Part shown: positions 9,800 through 18,134 of the stretch, piece after piece
Position numbering within the stretch: the first letter of the stretch is position 1
Layout: each line of letters begins with the position of its first letter
Assembly (NCBI RefSeq): GCF_000327065.1
Contig: NC_019936.1
Span: 4,306,001-4,370,000 of the forward strand
DNA length: 64,000 bases
Source of the DNA: Stutzerimonas stutzeri RCH2
Lineage (GTDB): Bacteria; Pseudomonadota; Gammaproteobacteria; Pseudomonadales; Pseudomonadaceae
Direction of reading: 5' to 3'
The notes under the pieces: generated by a model
Database searches by the model: none
Told to the model about the DNA's origin: nothing
Seen by the model: only the letters and a program-made list of their open reading frames with translations
Made by a program: the position numbers and the translations under genes

Positions 9800-10258
9800 T
9801 CACCCGGCCTGTTGCTGCGACGGTGCCTGATCCATGCACACCTGGCCGGTCTGCATATCGAAGGGCATCGAGAAATGCTCGTGGATCACCTTCCACTCGC
9901 CATCGCGCCGCGCCCAGACCCGCGTGCCGCGCATCCAGGCGGTCTGCATCTCACCTTCGGCATTGGGTCCACCACAGTGGGTGAGCATGCGGCTGCAGGC
10001 CAGCTCGCCACCGACATCCACATGCAGCTCGTGGCTCTCGAAGAAACCTTCGCCCTGGCAGAACTCGAAGCAGCGCTGCCAATGCGCCCGGTACTCGTCA
10101 ACGCCCTTGAATTGCAGCGCGCCAACCGCATCGAAGGCCACTATGTCGTCGGCGTACTGCGCCATGATCCGGTCGAGATCCTTGGCCTTGGTGGCCTGTT
10201 CGAACGTTTCATGCAGCTGGCGAATTGCGAGTTCGTCTTGGTGGGTTTCGGTCTTCAT
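9800..10258 (-). CDS. SnoaL-like (NTF2-fold) protein
   Basis: A 152-residue cytoplasmic protein with the NTF2/SnoaL layout: N-terminal helices ('LHETFEQATKAKDLDRIMAQYADDIVAFD') followed by beta strands including 'GTRVWARRDGEWKVIHEHFSMPF'. The ATG at 10258 is preceded by AGGAGA; the frame is open slightly further but without a better start. It is the first gene of a SnoaL-YCII-ECF42 operon. SnoaL-like proteins range from small enzymes (isomerases, hydratases) to binding proteins, so no substrate is proposed. Confidence 0.78.
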   Translation of the reverse strand: MKTETHQDELAIRQLHETFEQATKAKDLDRIMAQYADDIVAFDAVGALQFKGVDEYRAHWQRCFEFCQGEGFFESHELHVDVGGELACSRMLTHCGGPNAEGEMQTAWMRGTRVWARRDGEWKVIHEHFSMPFDMQTGQVCMDQAPSQQQAG

Positions 10259-10550
10259 GTCCGTCTCCTGGCATCTGATTGAACGAGGGTTCACCAACTA
10301 GTCGTCCGGCGTTTCCCTCAATCGACAGACCAGGAAAAATCTTTTCTGCAAAGACGCTTGGGAACGACAGGCCGCGCGCCAGACAGCCTGGGCGGTTGGC
10401 GCGTCAATGCGGCACGGTACCGCCAGACGGAATAATGTTGCGAAGCGTTATCTTTTAGATACGATAGTGGCTCTCAGATGGCACTGGTTCTCAATGCTCC
10501 GTCTCGCCGTCATCCGCCACCCTCACAGCTCAACGTCCGGTCAGGTCACC
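10259..10550. promoter_or_regulatory. Divergent regulatory region between SnoaL-like gene and TonB receptor
   Basis: About 290 bp from which the ECF42 operon (minus) and the TonB receptor (plus) must be transcribed. A loose dyad of ATAATG and CGTTAT halves occurs near 10431-10451, but its spacing does not fit a Fur box, so I do not call one. Confidence 0.4.
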
Positions 10551-12764
10551 ATGTCCACTCTTCGCTTCCCGCGTAAATCCGCACTGTTGCCCGTTTGTCT
10601 TGCAGCCAGTTTTGCTGGCTCGCCGCTCATGGCGCAGGAGCGCCAGCCGACCCAAAGCGCCCCGGCGTCGAGCCAGGTCTCCGAGCCGGTAGAACTGGAG
10701 TCGGTGGAAATCACGGCCAGCGCAGACGCCTCCGCCGAAGGCCTGACCCAGCCCTATGCCGGTGAGCAGGTAGCTCGTGGCGGGCGGGTCGGGATTCTGG
10801 GCAATCGCGACTACATGGAAACCCCGTTCACCTCGACCTCCTACACCTCGCAGCTGATCCAGGACCAGCAGGCGCGCAGCGTGTCGGACGTGCTGCAGAA
10901 CGACCCCTCGGTGCGCGTCGCCCGCGGCTTCGGCAACTTCCAGGAGCTGTATGTGGTACGCGGTTTTCCGGTGTATTCCGACGACATCTCCTATAACGGT
11001 CTCTACGGCCTGCTGCCGCGCCAGTACGTAGCCGCCGAGTTCATCGAGCGCGTGGAAGTGTTCCGCGGCGCCAACACCTTCCTCAACGGCGCAGCCCCAG
11101 GTGGTAGTGGCATTGGCGGTGCGATCAACATCCTGCCCAAGCGCGCGCCGAACGAGCCACTGACGCGCCTGACCGTCGGTGCCGAAAACGGTGGCCAGCC
11201 GATGACACACGCCGATATCGGCCGCCGTTTCGGCGAAGAGGAGCGCTTCGGTGTGCGCCTGAACGCGGCCAAGCGCGCCGGCGAGACCACGGTCGAGGAC
11301 GAGGATCGCACCCTCGACATGTTCGCCCTCGGCCTCGATTACCAGGGCGATAATTTCCGCCTCTCCAGTGACATCGGTCACCAGTATCACTTCATCGACA
11401 ACCCGCGGCCGAGCGTCACTCCCAGCGGCGGTATTCCCAGCGCGCCGGATGCCGACGACAACTTCGCCCAACCCTGGACCTATTCGAAAGAGAAGCAGAC
11501 CTTCGGTACCTTCCGCGCCGAATATGATTTCTCCGATGCGGTGACCGGCTGGCTCGCAGCCGGCGTACGTGAAGGCGAGGAGAAGAATCGGTTTGCCAGC
11601 ATGACCGCAGGCAGTTCGGGCGCCGGCACCTTCTACCGCTTCGACAACGTGCGTGAGGAGGAGGTATTCACCAGCGAAGTGGGCCTGCGCGCCCGCGGCC
11701 GGACTGGCGACGTCTCCCATGAATGGGTGATGTCGGCGGCTATGTTCGATCTGGAGGCTCGCAACGCCTATGCCATGTCGGGCAGCTATGCAGCTGATAT
11801 CTACCAACCGTTCGCCGCTGCAATGCCGGATGCTGTCTGGGTTGGCGGTTCGATGTCCAACCCCAACGTCACCGAGCGCACTCAAACCCAGAGCCTGGCC
11901 ATCGCCGATACCCTGGGCTTCATGGATGACCGCCTGCTGGTCACCTTGGGCGCTCGCCGCCAGGGCATCGAGGCCAAGAGCTACGACTACAACAGCGGTG
12001 ACCGTTTGTCTTCCTACAACCGCTACAAGAACAGCCCGGTCGCTGGCGTGGTGTATCAGCTGACCGATGAGGTTTCGGTCTATGCCAACTACATCGAGGG
12101 CCTGGTCAAGGGCGATATAGCGCCGGCCACCAGCGGCGGCGTCAGCATCATCAATGCCGGCGAGGCATTGGAGCCCTATGTTTCGGAGCAGACCGAGATC
12201 GGCATCAAGTACGACGGTGGCAGCCTCGGCGGCAGCTTGGCGCTGTTCACTACCGAGCGTCCATTCAGCACTCTGGAAAATGGCGTGTTCACCGACGGCG
12301 GCGAGCAGCGCAACCGTGGTATCGAGCTGTCAGTGTTCGGTGAACCGACCTATGGTGTACGCCTGCTGGGCGGTGTGACCCTGCTCGATGCCGAGCTGAC
12401 CAGCACCCAGGACGGCATCAACGAGGGCAACCGCGCGATCGGTGTGCCTCGTACTCAGGCCAATGTCGGCGGCGAATGGGATGTGCCCGGCACCAATGGC
12501 CTGACCCTAACCAGTCGCGTCGTCTATACCAGCAGCCAGTACACCGACCTCGACAACAGCCGAGAAATTCCCTCCTGGACCCGTCTGGATCTTGGCGCAC
12601 GCTACGGACTGCGAGTGCAGGACCGCGACGTGACCCTTCGCGCCCGCCTCGACAACGCCACTGGCCGTGACTATTGGGCATCGACTGGCGGCTACGCCAA
12701 CGAAAACTACCTCGTCCTCGGCGCCCCGCGCACGCTCTCGGTCAGCGCTACGGTCGACTTCTGA
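10551..12764 (+). CDS. TonB-dependent siderophore receptor
   Basis: A 737-residue outer-membrane receptor. The ATG at 10551 starts a clear signal peptide ending near 'SPLMA'. The plug domain follows ('VSDVLQNDPSVRVARGFGN' ... 'ERVEVFRGANTFLNG' ... 'GGAINILPKR') and the chain ends in a beta-barrel with a C-terminal Phe ('LSVSATVDF'). There is no extra N-terminal signalling (STN) domain, so it is a transporter rather than a transducer of the FecA/FpvA type. The ligand is probably a ferric siderophore but cannot be specified. Its stop codon overlaps the start of a PepSY membrane protein (TGATG), indicating an operon for iron uptake and reduction. Confidence 0.85.
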   Translation: MSTLRFPRKSALLPVCLAASFAGSPLMAQERQPTQSAPASSQVSEPVELESVEITASADASAEGLTQPYAGEQVARGGRVGILGNRDYMETPFTSTSYTSQLIQDQQARSVSDVLQNDPSVRVARGFGNFQELYVVRGFPVYSDDISYNGLYGLLPRQYVAAEFIERVEVFRGANTFLNGAAPGGSGIGGAINILPKRAPNEPLTRLTVGAENGGQPMTHADIGRRFGEEERFGVRLNAAKRAGETTVEDEDRTLDMFALGLDYQGDNFRLSSDIGHQYHFIDNPRPSVTPSGGIPSAPDADDNFAQPWTYSKEKQTFGTFRAEYDFSDAVTGWLAAGVREGEEKNRFASMTAGSSGAGTFYRFDNVREEEVFTSEVGLRARGRTGDVSHEWVMSAAMFDLEARNAYAMSGSYAADIYQPFAAAMPDAVWVGGSMSNPNVTERTQTQSLAIADTLGFMDDRLLVTLGARRQGIEAKSYDYNSGDRLSSYNRYKNSPVAGVVYQLTDEVSVYANYIEGLVKGDIAPATSGGVSIINAGEALEPYVSEQTEIGIKYDGGSLGGSLALFTTERPFSTLENGVFTDGGEQRNRGIELSVFGEPTYGVRLLGGVTLLDAELTSTQDGINEGNRAIGVPRTQANVGGEWDVPGTNGLTLTSRVVYTSSQYTDLDNSREIPSWTRLDLGARYGLRVQDRDVTLRARLDNATGRDYWASTGGYANENYLVLGAPRTLSVSATVDF

Positions 12765-13891
12765 TGCAGGCAGTCACCCTGCGGCGGTGGGGCTGGGTCC
12801 ATAAGTGGTCCAGCCTCGTCTCTACGCTGTTTATCCTGATGCTCTGCCTGACCGGCTTGCCGCTGGTCTTCTCGCACGAGATCGATCACCTCACCGGCAA
12901 CGAGATCGAAGCGCCGGCGATGCCCGAAGGGACGCCGCGCGCTGCGGTCGACCGGGTTGCGGCCGAGGCGGTGAAGGCCTATCCGGGCCTGGTGCCGCTG
13001 TACTTCTTCGCCGAGGAAGACGATCCGGATGTCTGGTACGTCAAGCTCGATACCCGCGTCGATACCGACGAGAGCGCATCAACGCTGATCCTCTCCGACG
13101 CCCGTACTGCCGAGGTGCTCGGCGCGCCGAACATCGACGAAGGCTTCATGAACGTGATGTACCGCCTGCACGTTGACCTCTATGCAGGGCTGGCTGGCAA
13201 GCTGTTTCTCGGCTTCATGGGGCTGCTGCTGATGGTGGCGATCGTCTCCGGCGTAGTGCTCTATGCGCCGTTCATGCGCAAGCTGCGCTTTGGCGAGGTG
13301 CGCCAGGAGCGCACCGCCCGCACCCGCTGGCTGGATCTGCACAATCTGCTCGGCATCGTCACCCTGGTGTGGGCCCTGGCGGTTGGCTTTACCGGGGTGA
13401 TCAATACCTGGGCGGACCTGATCTTTCAGGCCTGGCAGGCCGAGCAGGTCGCCGCGCTGCAGGCGGGGAAAACGCGCGTACTGCTCACCGCCGAAGCCAG
13501 CGGTGCGCCAGCGGCAGACGGCTCGCTGCAGACGGCGGTCGATCGCGTACTGGCCGCTGCGCCGGGCATGGCGGTGGCGATGATCGCCTACCCCGGCACG
13601 CTGCGCGCCACGCCGGAGCATGTCGCGGTGATCCTGCGTGGCGACACGCCGCTGACGTCACGCCTGACCCAGGCGCTGCTGGTCGACCCGGCCGATGGAG
13701 CGGTGCTGGAGGCCGGCCCCCGACCCTGGTACGTCACCGCGCTGCAGCTGTCCGAGCCGCTGCACTTCGGTGATTACGGCGGGCTGCCGCTGAAAATGCT
13801 CTGGGCGCTGCTGGACGTTCTCACCATCGTCGTGCTCGCCAGCGGCCTGTATCTGTGGCTCAAGCGCGGCGCGACGGAGGTGCGGACATGA
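12764..13891 (+). CDS. PepSY-associated TM protein (siderophore-operon type)
   Basis: A 375-residue inner-membrane protein with four evident helices: residues ~16-38 ('WSSLVSTLFILMLCLTGLPLVF'), ~145-170 ('LGFMGLLLMVAIVSGVVLYAP'), ~195-217 ('IVTLVWALAVGFTGVINTW') and ~345-367 near the C-terminus. The arrangement, including the 'RWGWVHKWSSL' start, is that of PepSY_TM (PiuB-like) proteins. These are often found next to TonB receptors and are thought to work in reduction or handling of iron-siderophores at the inner membrane. The ATG overlaps the receptor stop by one base and the gene overlaps the next small gene by four bases. Confidence 0.85.
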   Translation: MQAVTLRRWGWVHKWSSLVSTLFILMLCLTGLPLVFSHEIDHLTGNEIEAPAMPEGTPRAAVDRVAAEAVKAYPGLVPLYFFAEEDDPDVWYVKLDTRVDTDESASTLILSDARTAEVLGAPNIDEGFMNVMYRLHVDLYAGLAGKLFLGFMGLLLMVAIVSGVVLYAPFMRKLRFGEVRQERTARTRWLDLHNLLGIVTLVWALAVGFTGVINTWADLIFQAWQAEQVAALQAGKTRVLLTAEASGAPAADGSLQTAVDRVLAAAPGMAVAMIAYPGTLRATPEHVAVILRGDTPLTSRLTQALLVDPADGAVLEAGPRPWYVTALQLSEPLHFGDYGGLPLKMLWALLDVLTIVVLASGLYLWLKRGATEVRT

Positions 13892-14109
13892 TGCGCATCT
13901 GGTTATGGCCGGTGCTGATCGGCGTCGCGTCCATGCTCGGACTGATCGCCGGGCTGGTCTCCGAAGGCGCAGGCGACTGGCTGAGCTGGCTGGCCCTGGC
14001 GGCACCCGTGGTTATCGGCGTTCATGGCCTGACCCGCTGCGGCGCCCGCCCAGTAGGGCGCCGCAGCGACGTTACGCCTGCAGGATCTCGGCGAGCTGGT
14101 CGAAGCTGA
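13888..14109 (+). CDS. Small inner-membrane protein of the TonB/PepSY operon
   Basis: A 73-residue protein with two hydrophobic helices, about residues 5-25 ('WLWPVLIGVASMLGLIAGL') and 32-49 ('WLSWLALAAPVVIGVHGL'), then a basic tail. The start overlaps the PepSY gene stop (ATGA), so it is translationally coupled. Its 3' end overlaps the 3' end of the convergent hybrid kinase gene by 38 bp. Small two-helix proteins in this position recur in siderophore receptor/PepSY operons; no function is known to me. Confidence 0.65.
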   Translation: MMRIWLWPVLIGVASMLGLIAGLVSEGAGDWLSWLALAAPVVIGVHGLTRCGARPVGRRSDVTPAGSRRAGRS

Positions 14110-16858
14110 AGGGTTTGGGCAGTGAACGCGCCGGCAGTTTGCTTTCAATACGCCCCTCACCAGAGACGAACACCAGCCGTAGCCACGGCTGGGTGGCCAG
14201 GGCCTCGGCGGCGAATTCCGGCCCGGAGCGGCCCGGCAGGTTGACGTCGAGCAGCAGCTGATCGAAGCGCTGTTCGTGCAGCGCCTGCGCGGCCAGCTCC
14301 GCGTTGGCATAACCGCAGGCGCGATGGCCCAGTTCCTCGACCATCTCGCAGGTCAGGGCAAGCAGCTGCGGCTGATCCTCCACCACCATCACCCATTGCT
14401 GTGGGGCGGCTCGCTCCTCGCTGTGCGTCGCGCCCAGCAGCTGGCGCACCTTGCGCGCCAGGTCTTCCTGGCGGTAAGGCTTGCTCAGCAGCTCCACGCC
14501 CGGATCGAGCCGGCCGCCATGGACGACCGCATTGCGCGTGTAGCCGGAGGTGAACAGCACCGCGATATCCGGCAGCAGCAGTCGCGCCTGGCGCGCCAGT
14601 TCGGTGCTGCTCAGCGGCCCGGGCATGACCACGTCGGTGAACAGAAGATCAATCGGAAGGCCGCTCTGCAGGATGCTCAAAGCGCTCTGCGCATCGTTGG
14701 CGCGCAGCACCGAATAGCCGAGGCCGGTGAGCAGCTCGATCACCGTGGCCTGCACCGGCAGGTCATCCTCCACCACCAGGATGGTTTCGCTGCCGCCGAC
14801 CACCGGGCCAACGGTGGATGGCTGGGCCTGTACTTCTGGCTGCTCGGTACGCGGCAGGTAGAGCTTCACCGTAGTGCCGGTGCCCTCCTCGCTGTAAAGG
14901 CGGATATGCCCACCGCTCTGTTTGGCGAAGCCGTAGGCCATGCTCAACCCGAGCCCGGTGCCGTGACCCTCGGGCTTGGTGCTGAAGAACGGCTCGAAGG
15001 CCTGCTCGATGATCTCGGCAGGCATGCCGACGCCGGTGTCGGATACGGCCAGCAGCACATACTGACCGGGCGTGACATCGCTCTGGGTCTCGGCGTAATG
15101 CTCGTCGAGCATGGAATTGCCGAGTTCCAGGGTCAGCTTGCCGCCGTCAGGCATGGCATCACGGGCATTGATCGCCAGGTTCAGCACGACCTGCTCAAGC
15201 TGATTGGGATCGACCATGGTGGTCCACAGCCCACCCGCCACCACGGTTTCGATCTCGATGCGCTCGCCGAGGGCCTGGCGCAGCAGCTCGTCGAGATCAC
15301 GCAACAACCGGCCGAGATTGGTCGGCTGCGGGCGCAGCGGCTGCCGGCGGGCGAAGGCGAGCAGTTGGCGCGCCAGCTTGGCACCGCGCTCGACAGCCGA
15401 GCCCGCGGCATCGACCCGCTTGGCGGCGGTGCGGTTGTCGTCTACCAGCGGCTGCAGCAATTGCAGGTTACCGGCGATCACTTGCAGCACGTTGTTGAAG
15501 TCGTGGGCGACACCACCGGTCAGCTTGCCGATGGCCTCAAGCTTCTGCGACTGATACAGCGCCTGACGGCTGAGTTCGAGTTCGCGGGTGCGCTCCTCGA
15601 CCAGCTCCTGCAGGCGCTCGCTGGAGCGCTGCAGTTCCTGCTGCGCCAGCACCTGGGCGGTGACGTCATGGCCCTGGCAGAAGATCCCGCTGACCTGCTC
15701 GTCCTCCCTGAATACCGGCTGGAAGATGAAGTTCACGTAGCGCCGCTCGGCCTTGCCGCCCGCCTGCGGCCGCACGCGCACCGCAATGTCGCGACCAATA
15801 TAGGGCCGCCCGGTGACGTAGACCTGCTGCAGCAGCTCGGATAGGGCCCGGCTCTCCAGCTGCGGAAATACTTTGAAGGCTGGCCGGCCAAGCAGCTCGC
15901 GGGCACCAACCAGTTGATGGAATGCCCGGTTGGCGATTTTCAGCTGATGCTGCGGCCCTTCGGTGATGGCGATGAAGCCCGGTGCCTGGTCGAACAGGCG
16001 CTGCAGGTGGGTGCGCTCCTCGCTGAGCTGATGCCCTTGCAGTTCGCTGGCGCGGCGCTCGGCAACCAGTGCCGATACATCACGCACGGTCAGCGCCGCG
16101 CCCACCACTGCGCCACTCGCCGCGCAGACGGCTGCCACTACGATCTCCAGCGTCCGCCCACCGCCTACGTCGTCGTGCTGCAGGGTCAGCGTCTCATCGC
16201 AGTCCTGCACACGCGCCAAGGCCTGGGCCAGTTCGGCGCTCCAGAACGGCAGTCCGCTCGCAGGGCGCCCCAACACCTCGGCACGCGGCAAGCCGAACAG
16301 TTCGGCAGCGCCGGCACTCCAGTACAGCACCGCGCCCGCGTGATCGAGGCCGACGATGGCGTCGCGCGCCGCGTCGATGAAGTGATGCAGATAGAGTTCC
16401 GCCGCAGGCAGCGGTCGCCGGCTCGCGTGGGTGCCATCAACCGTGACGTTGGCCCGCGCCAGGGTCGTGCGCAGGCGCATGCGCCGGTGCACGCTCGCCA
16501 GCGCCTCGTCGAGTTGTTGCAGCAGTTTGGTGTCGAGCGTGACGATGGACCAGTAAGGCCCCAGCAAAGGCGCCGGCCCCAACTCCCGATGCAGCGCGTC
16601 GACACTCGCATCCTCGCTGAGGAACAGCAGTTGCGTGGCCTTCCAGCGACTACGCAATTGGCGGGCCAGGGCCACCGGGCGCGCCAGCCCTGCCGCCAAC
16701 AGCACCAACGCGGGTTGTTCGTCTTCGGACGGCAATGCGCCCACATCCACAGTGCGCAGGTGCAACCCATGCGCCGCGGCCCAGCTAGCTATCCGCTCGC
16801 GCAGCTGCACGTCGCCTGCCTCCAGCAGTGCGATCTGGTTGAGCAGCACCTCGCTCAT
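14072..16858 (-). CDS. Hybrid sensor histidine kinase with two PAS and two receiver domains
   Basis: A 928-residue soluble protein: an N-terminal ~120-residue region resembling a degenerate receiver, PAS at ~155-275, a second PAS at ~285-410, a coiled segment, HisKA with the H-box 'GGVAHDFNNVLQVI' (His near residue 460), an ATPase domain ('INARDAM', 'SDTGVGM', 'GHGTGLGLSM'), and two C-terminal receivers with phosphoacceptors in 'LLFTDVVMPGP' and 'LLLDVNLPG'. There are no membrane helices, so it senses a cytoplasmic signal. The start at 16858 overlaps the stop of the acyl-CoA dehydrogenase gene by 4 bp; the frame is open further upstream but that part lies inside the dehydrogenase. No output regulator lies nearby. 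Confidence 0.87.
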   Translation of the reverse strand: MSEVLLNQIALLEAGDVQLRERIASWAAAHGLHLRTVDVGALPSEDEQPALVLLAAGLARPVALARQLRSRWKATQLLFLSEDASVDALHRELGPAPLLGPYWSIVTLDTKLLQQLDEALASVHRRMRLRTTLARANVTVDGTHASRRPLPAAELYLHHFIDAARDAIVGLDHAGAVLYWSAGAAELFGLPRAEVLGRPASGLPFWSAELAQALARVQDCDETLTLQHDDVGGGRTLEIVVAAVCAASGAVVGAALTVRDVSALVAERRASELQGHQLSEERTHLQRLFDQAPGFIAITEGPQHQLKIANRAFHQLVGARELLGRPAFKVFPQLESRALSELLQQVYVTGRPYIGRDIAVRVRPQAGGKAERRYVNFIFQPVFREDEQVSGIFCQGHDVTAQVLAQQELQRSSERLQELVEERTRELELSRQALYQSQKLEAIGKLTGGVAHDFNNVLQVIAGNLQLLQPLVDDNRTAAKRVDAAGSAVERGAKLARQLLAFARRQPLRPQPTNLGRLLRDLDELLRQALGERIEIETVVAGGLWTTMVDPNQLEQVVLNLAINARDAMPDGGKLTLELGNSMLDEHYAETQSDVTPGQYVLLAVSDTGVGMPAEIIEQAFEPFFSTKPEGHGTGLGLSMAYGFAKQSGGHIRLYSEEGTGTTVKLYLPRTEQPEVQAQPSTVGPVVGGSETILVVEDDLPVQATVIELLTGLGYSVLRANDAQSALSILQSGLPIDLLFTDVVMPGPLSSTELARQARLLLPDIAVLFTSGYTRNAVVHGGRLDPGVELLSKPYRQEDLARKVRQLLGATHSEERAAPQQWVMVVEDQPQLLALTCEMVEELGHRACGYANAELAAQALHEQRFDQLLLDVNLPGRSGPEFAAEALATQPWLRLVFVSGEGRIESKLPARSLPKPFSFDQLAEILQA

Positions 16859-18012
16859 AACAGCGGCAGCCCCAGCAGGCTGCGACCTGTCCAGAGTTTG
16901 AGCAGGCCCGTTGTGGGAGTCATCACATGGCCGGCGCGGGCGTCGCGCAGCAGACGCGCCGCGCGACTGTTTTCGCGGTACGCGGCACCGCCACACAGGG
17001 TCATCGCCTCGTTCGCCAGGCGCACCGCGGTTTCCGCGGCTTCCGCCTTGCACGCCAGAATGAACGGCAGCGCCTCGGGATGTGCGGCATCGCCGCGGCG
17101 CGCCGCTTCGCGCACCAGGGCACGCGTCTTGACCAGATCGGTCCAGAGTTCGCCGTAGCGAATTTGCAGGCTTTCCACATCCCGCAGGGCCTCGCCGGAA
17201 TGGCTGTAGCGCCGCGAGCGCAGCTGCAGGCTGGCTTCATCAAGCGCCGCCTGGGCAACGCCGAGATAGGTGCCGGCCATGGCCATCAAAAAGAACGGCG
17301 CGACCACCTCGAACACATACCAGACCTGATCGCCCGGTTCGCCGAGCAGGTTGCGCGCCGGCACCCGAACCTGATCCAGCCGCAACGGTCGCGAGGAGTT
17401 GCCGCGCATGCCGAAGCCGGCCCAGGCGTCGAGCCACTGCATGCCGGCGCTGCCCTTGTCGACGATCAGGCAGCTGAAATCTCCGGCTTCGGCGCCCGCG
17501 GCCACCGTGGAGATGACGTAGGAATCGGCGTGCCCACCATTGGTGACGAACTGCTTGGTGCCGTCGACCACGAAGTCTTCACCATCAGCGTCAAGGCGGG
17601 TTTCCGGCAGGTAGAAATGCGCGCCGGTGCCGTGCTCGGACAATGCCAGGGTGGTGATATGGCGTCCCTGGGCGATCTCGCGCAAATAATGATCACGCTG
17701 ATGCTCGGTAGCCTTGGCGGCGATGACCGCGGTGGCCACGCAATGCATGCCGTAGCACAGCGCCGACGACGGGCAGGCGCGGGCGATCGCCTCGGTGAGC
17801 ACACACAGGCCCAGCAGCCCCTGACCCAGCCCGCCGAGTTCGCTCGGAACCTGCAGCCCAAGCAGACCAGCATCAGCGAAAGCCTGCATCGAGTGGGCAG
17901 GCCAGCGGCATTCGGCGTCGACCTCGGCAGCCAGCGGCGCGATGACATTTTCAGCCAGATCGGTGGCGACGCTCTGCAATTCGACGAGCTGAACGGGTAG
18001 CAAATGGTCCAT
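16855..18012 (-). CDS. Acyl-CoA dehydrogenase family protein
   Basis: A 385-residue flavoprotein of the acyl-CoA dehydrogenase fold. It has the N-terminal helical part ('GLLGLQVPSELGGLG'), the middle beta domain ('LALSEHGTGAHF', 'GTKQFVTNGGHADSYVI') and the C-terminal helical FAD domain ('LCGGAAYRENSRAARLLRDARAGHV'). Aligned by eye, the usual catalytic Glu in 'YEGT' is replaced here ('VMTPTTG'), so the base may sit elsewhere or the activity may be atypical. The ATG at 18012 has AGGAAGA upstream. It is coupled by a 4-bp overlap to the hybrid kinase downstream, an unusual pairing. The substrate is unknown. Confidence 0.8.
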   Translation of the reverse strand: MDHLLPVQLVELQSVATDLAENVIAPLAAEVDAECRWPAHSMQAFADAGLLGLQVPSELGGLGQGLLGLCVLTEAIARACPSSALCYGMHCVATAVIAAKATEHQRDHYLREIAQGRHITTLALSEHGTGAHFYLPETRLDADGEDFVVDGTKQFVTNGGHADSYVISTVAAGAEAGDFSCLIVDKGSAGMQWLDAWAGFGMRGNSSRPLRLDQVRVPARNLLGEPGDQVWYVFEVVAPFFLMAMAGTYLGVAQAALDEASLQLRSRRYSHSGEALRDVESLQIRYGELWTDLVKTRALVREAARRGDAAHPEALPFILACKAEAAETAVRLANEAMTLCGGAAYRENSRAARLLRDARAGHVMTPTTGLLKLWTGRSLLGLPLL

Positions 18013-18134
18013 TAATCTTCCTGAAATCAAGGGAGGCCGGCATCCGCCCGGGTGGATATCAGACCGTAACAGTCAGGTAATGTTCGGCCGCGCTTCTTGC
18101 GGGAGCGTTGTGCAACACCGGCGGTCATAGTCGC

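Noticed and set aside
10420..10470. Fur box upstream of the TonB receptor
   Set aside because: ATAATG and CGTTAT halves are present but separated by 9 bases instead of the Fur spacing, and the halves are imperfect.
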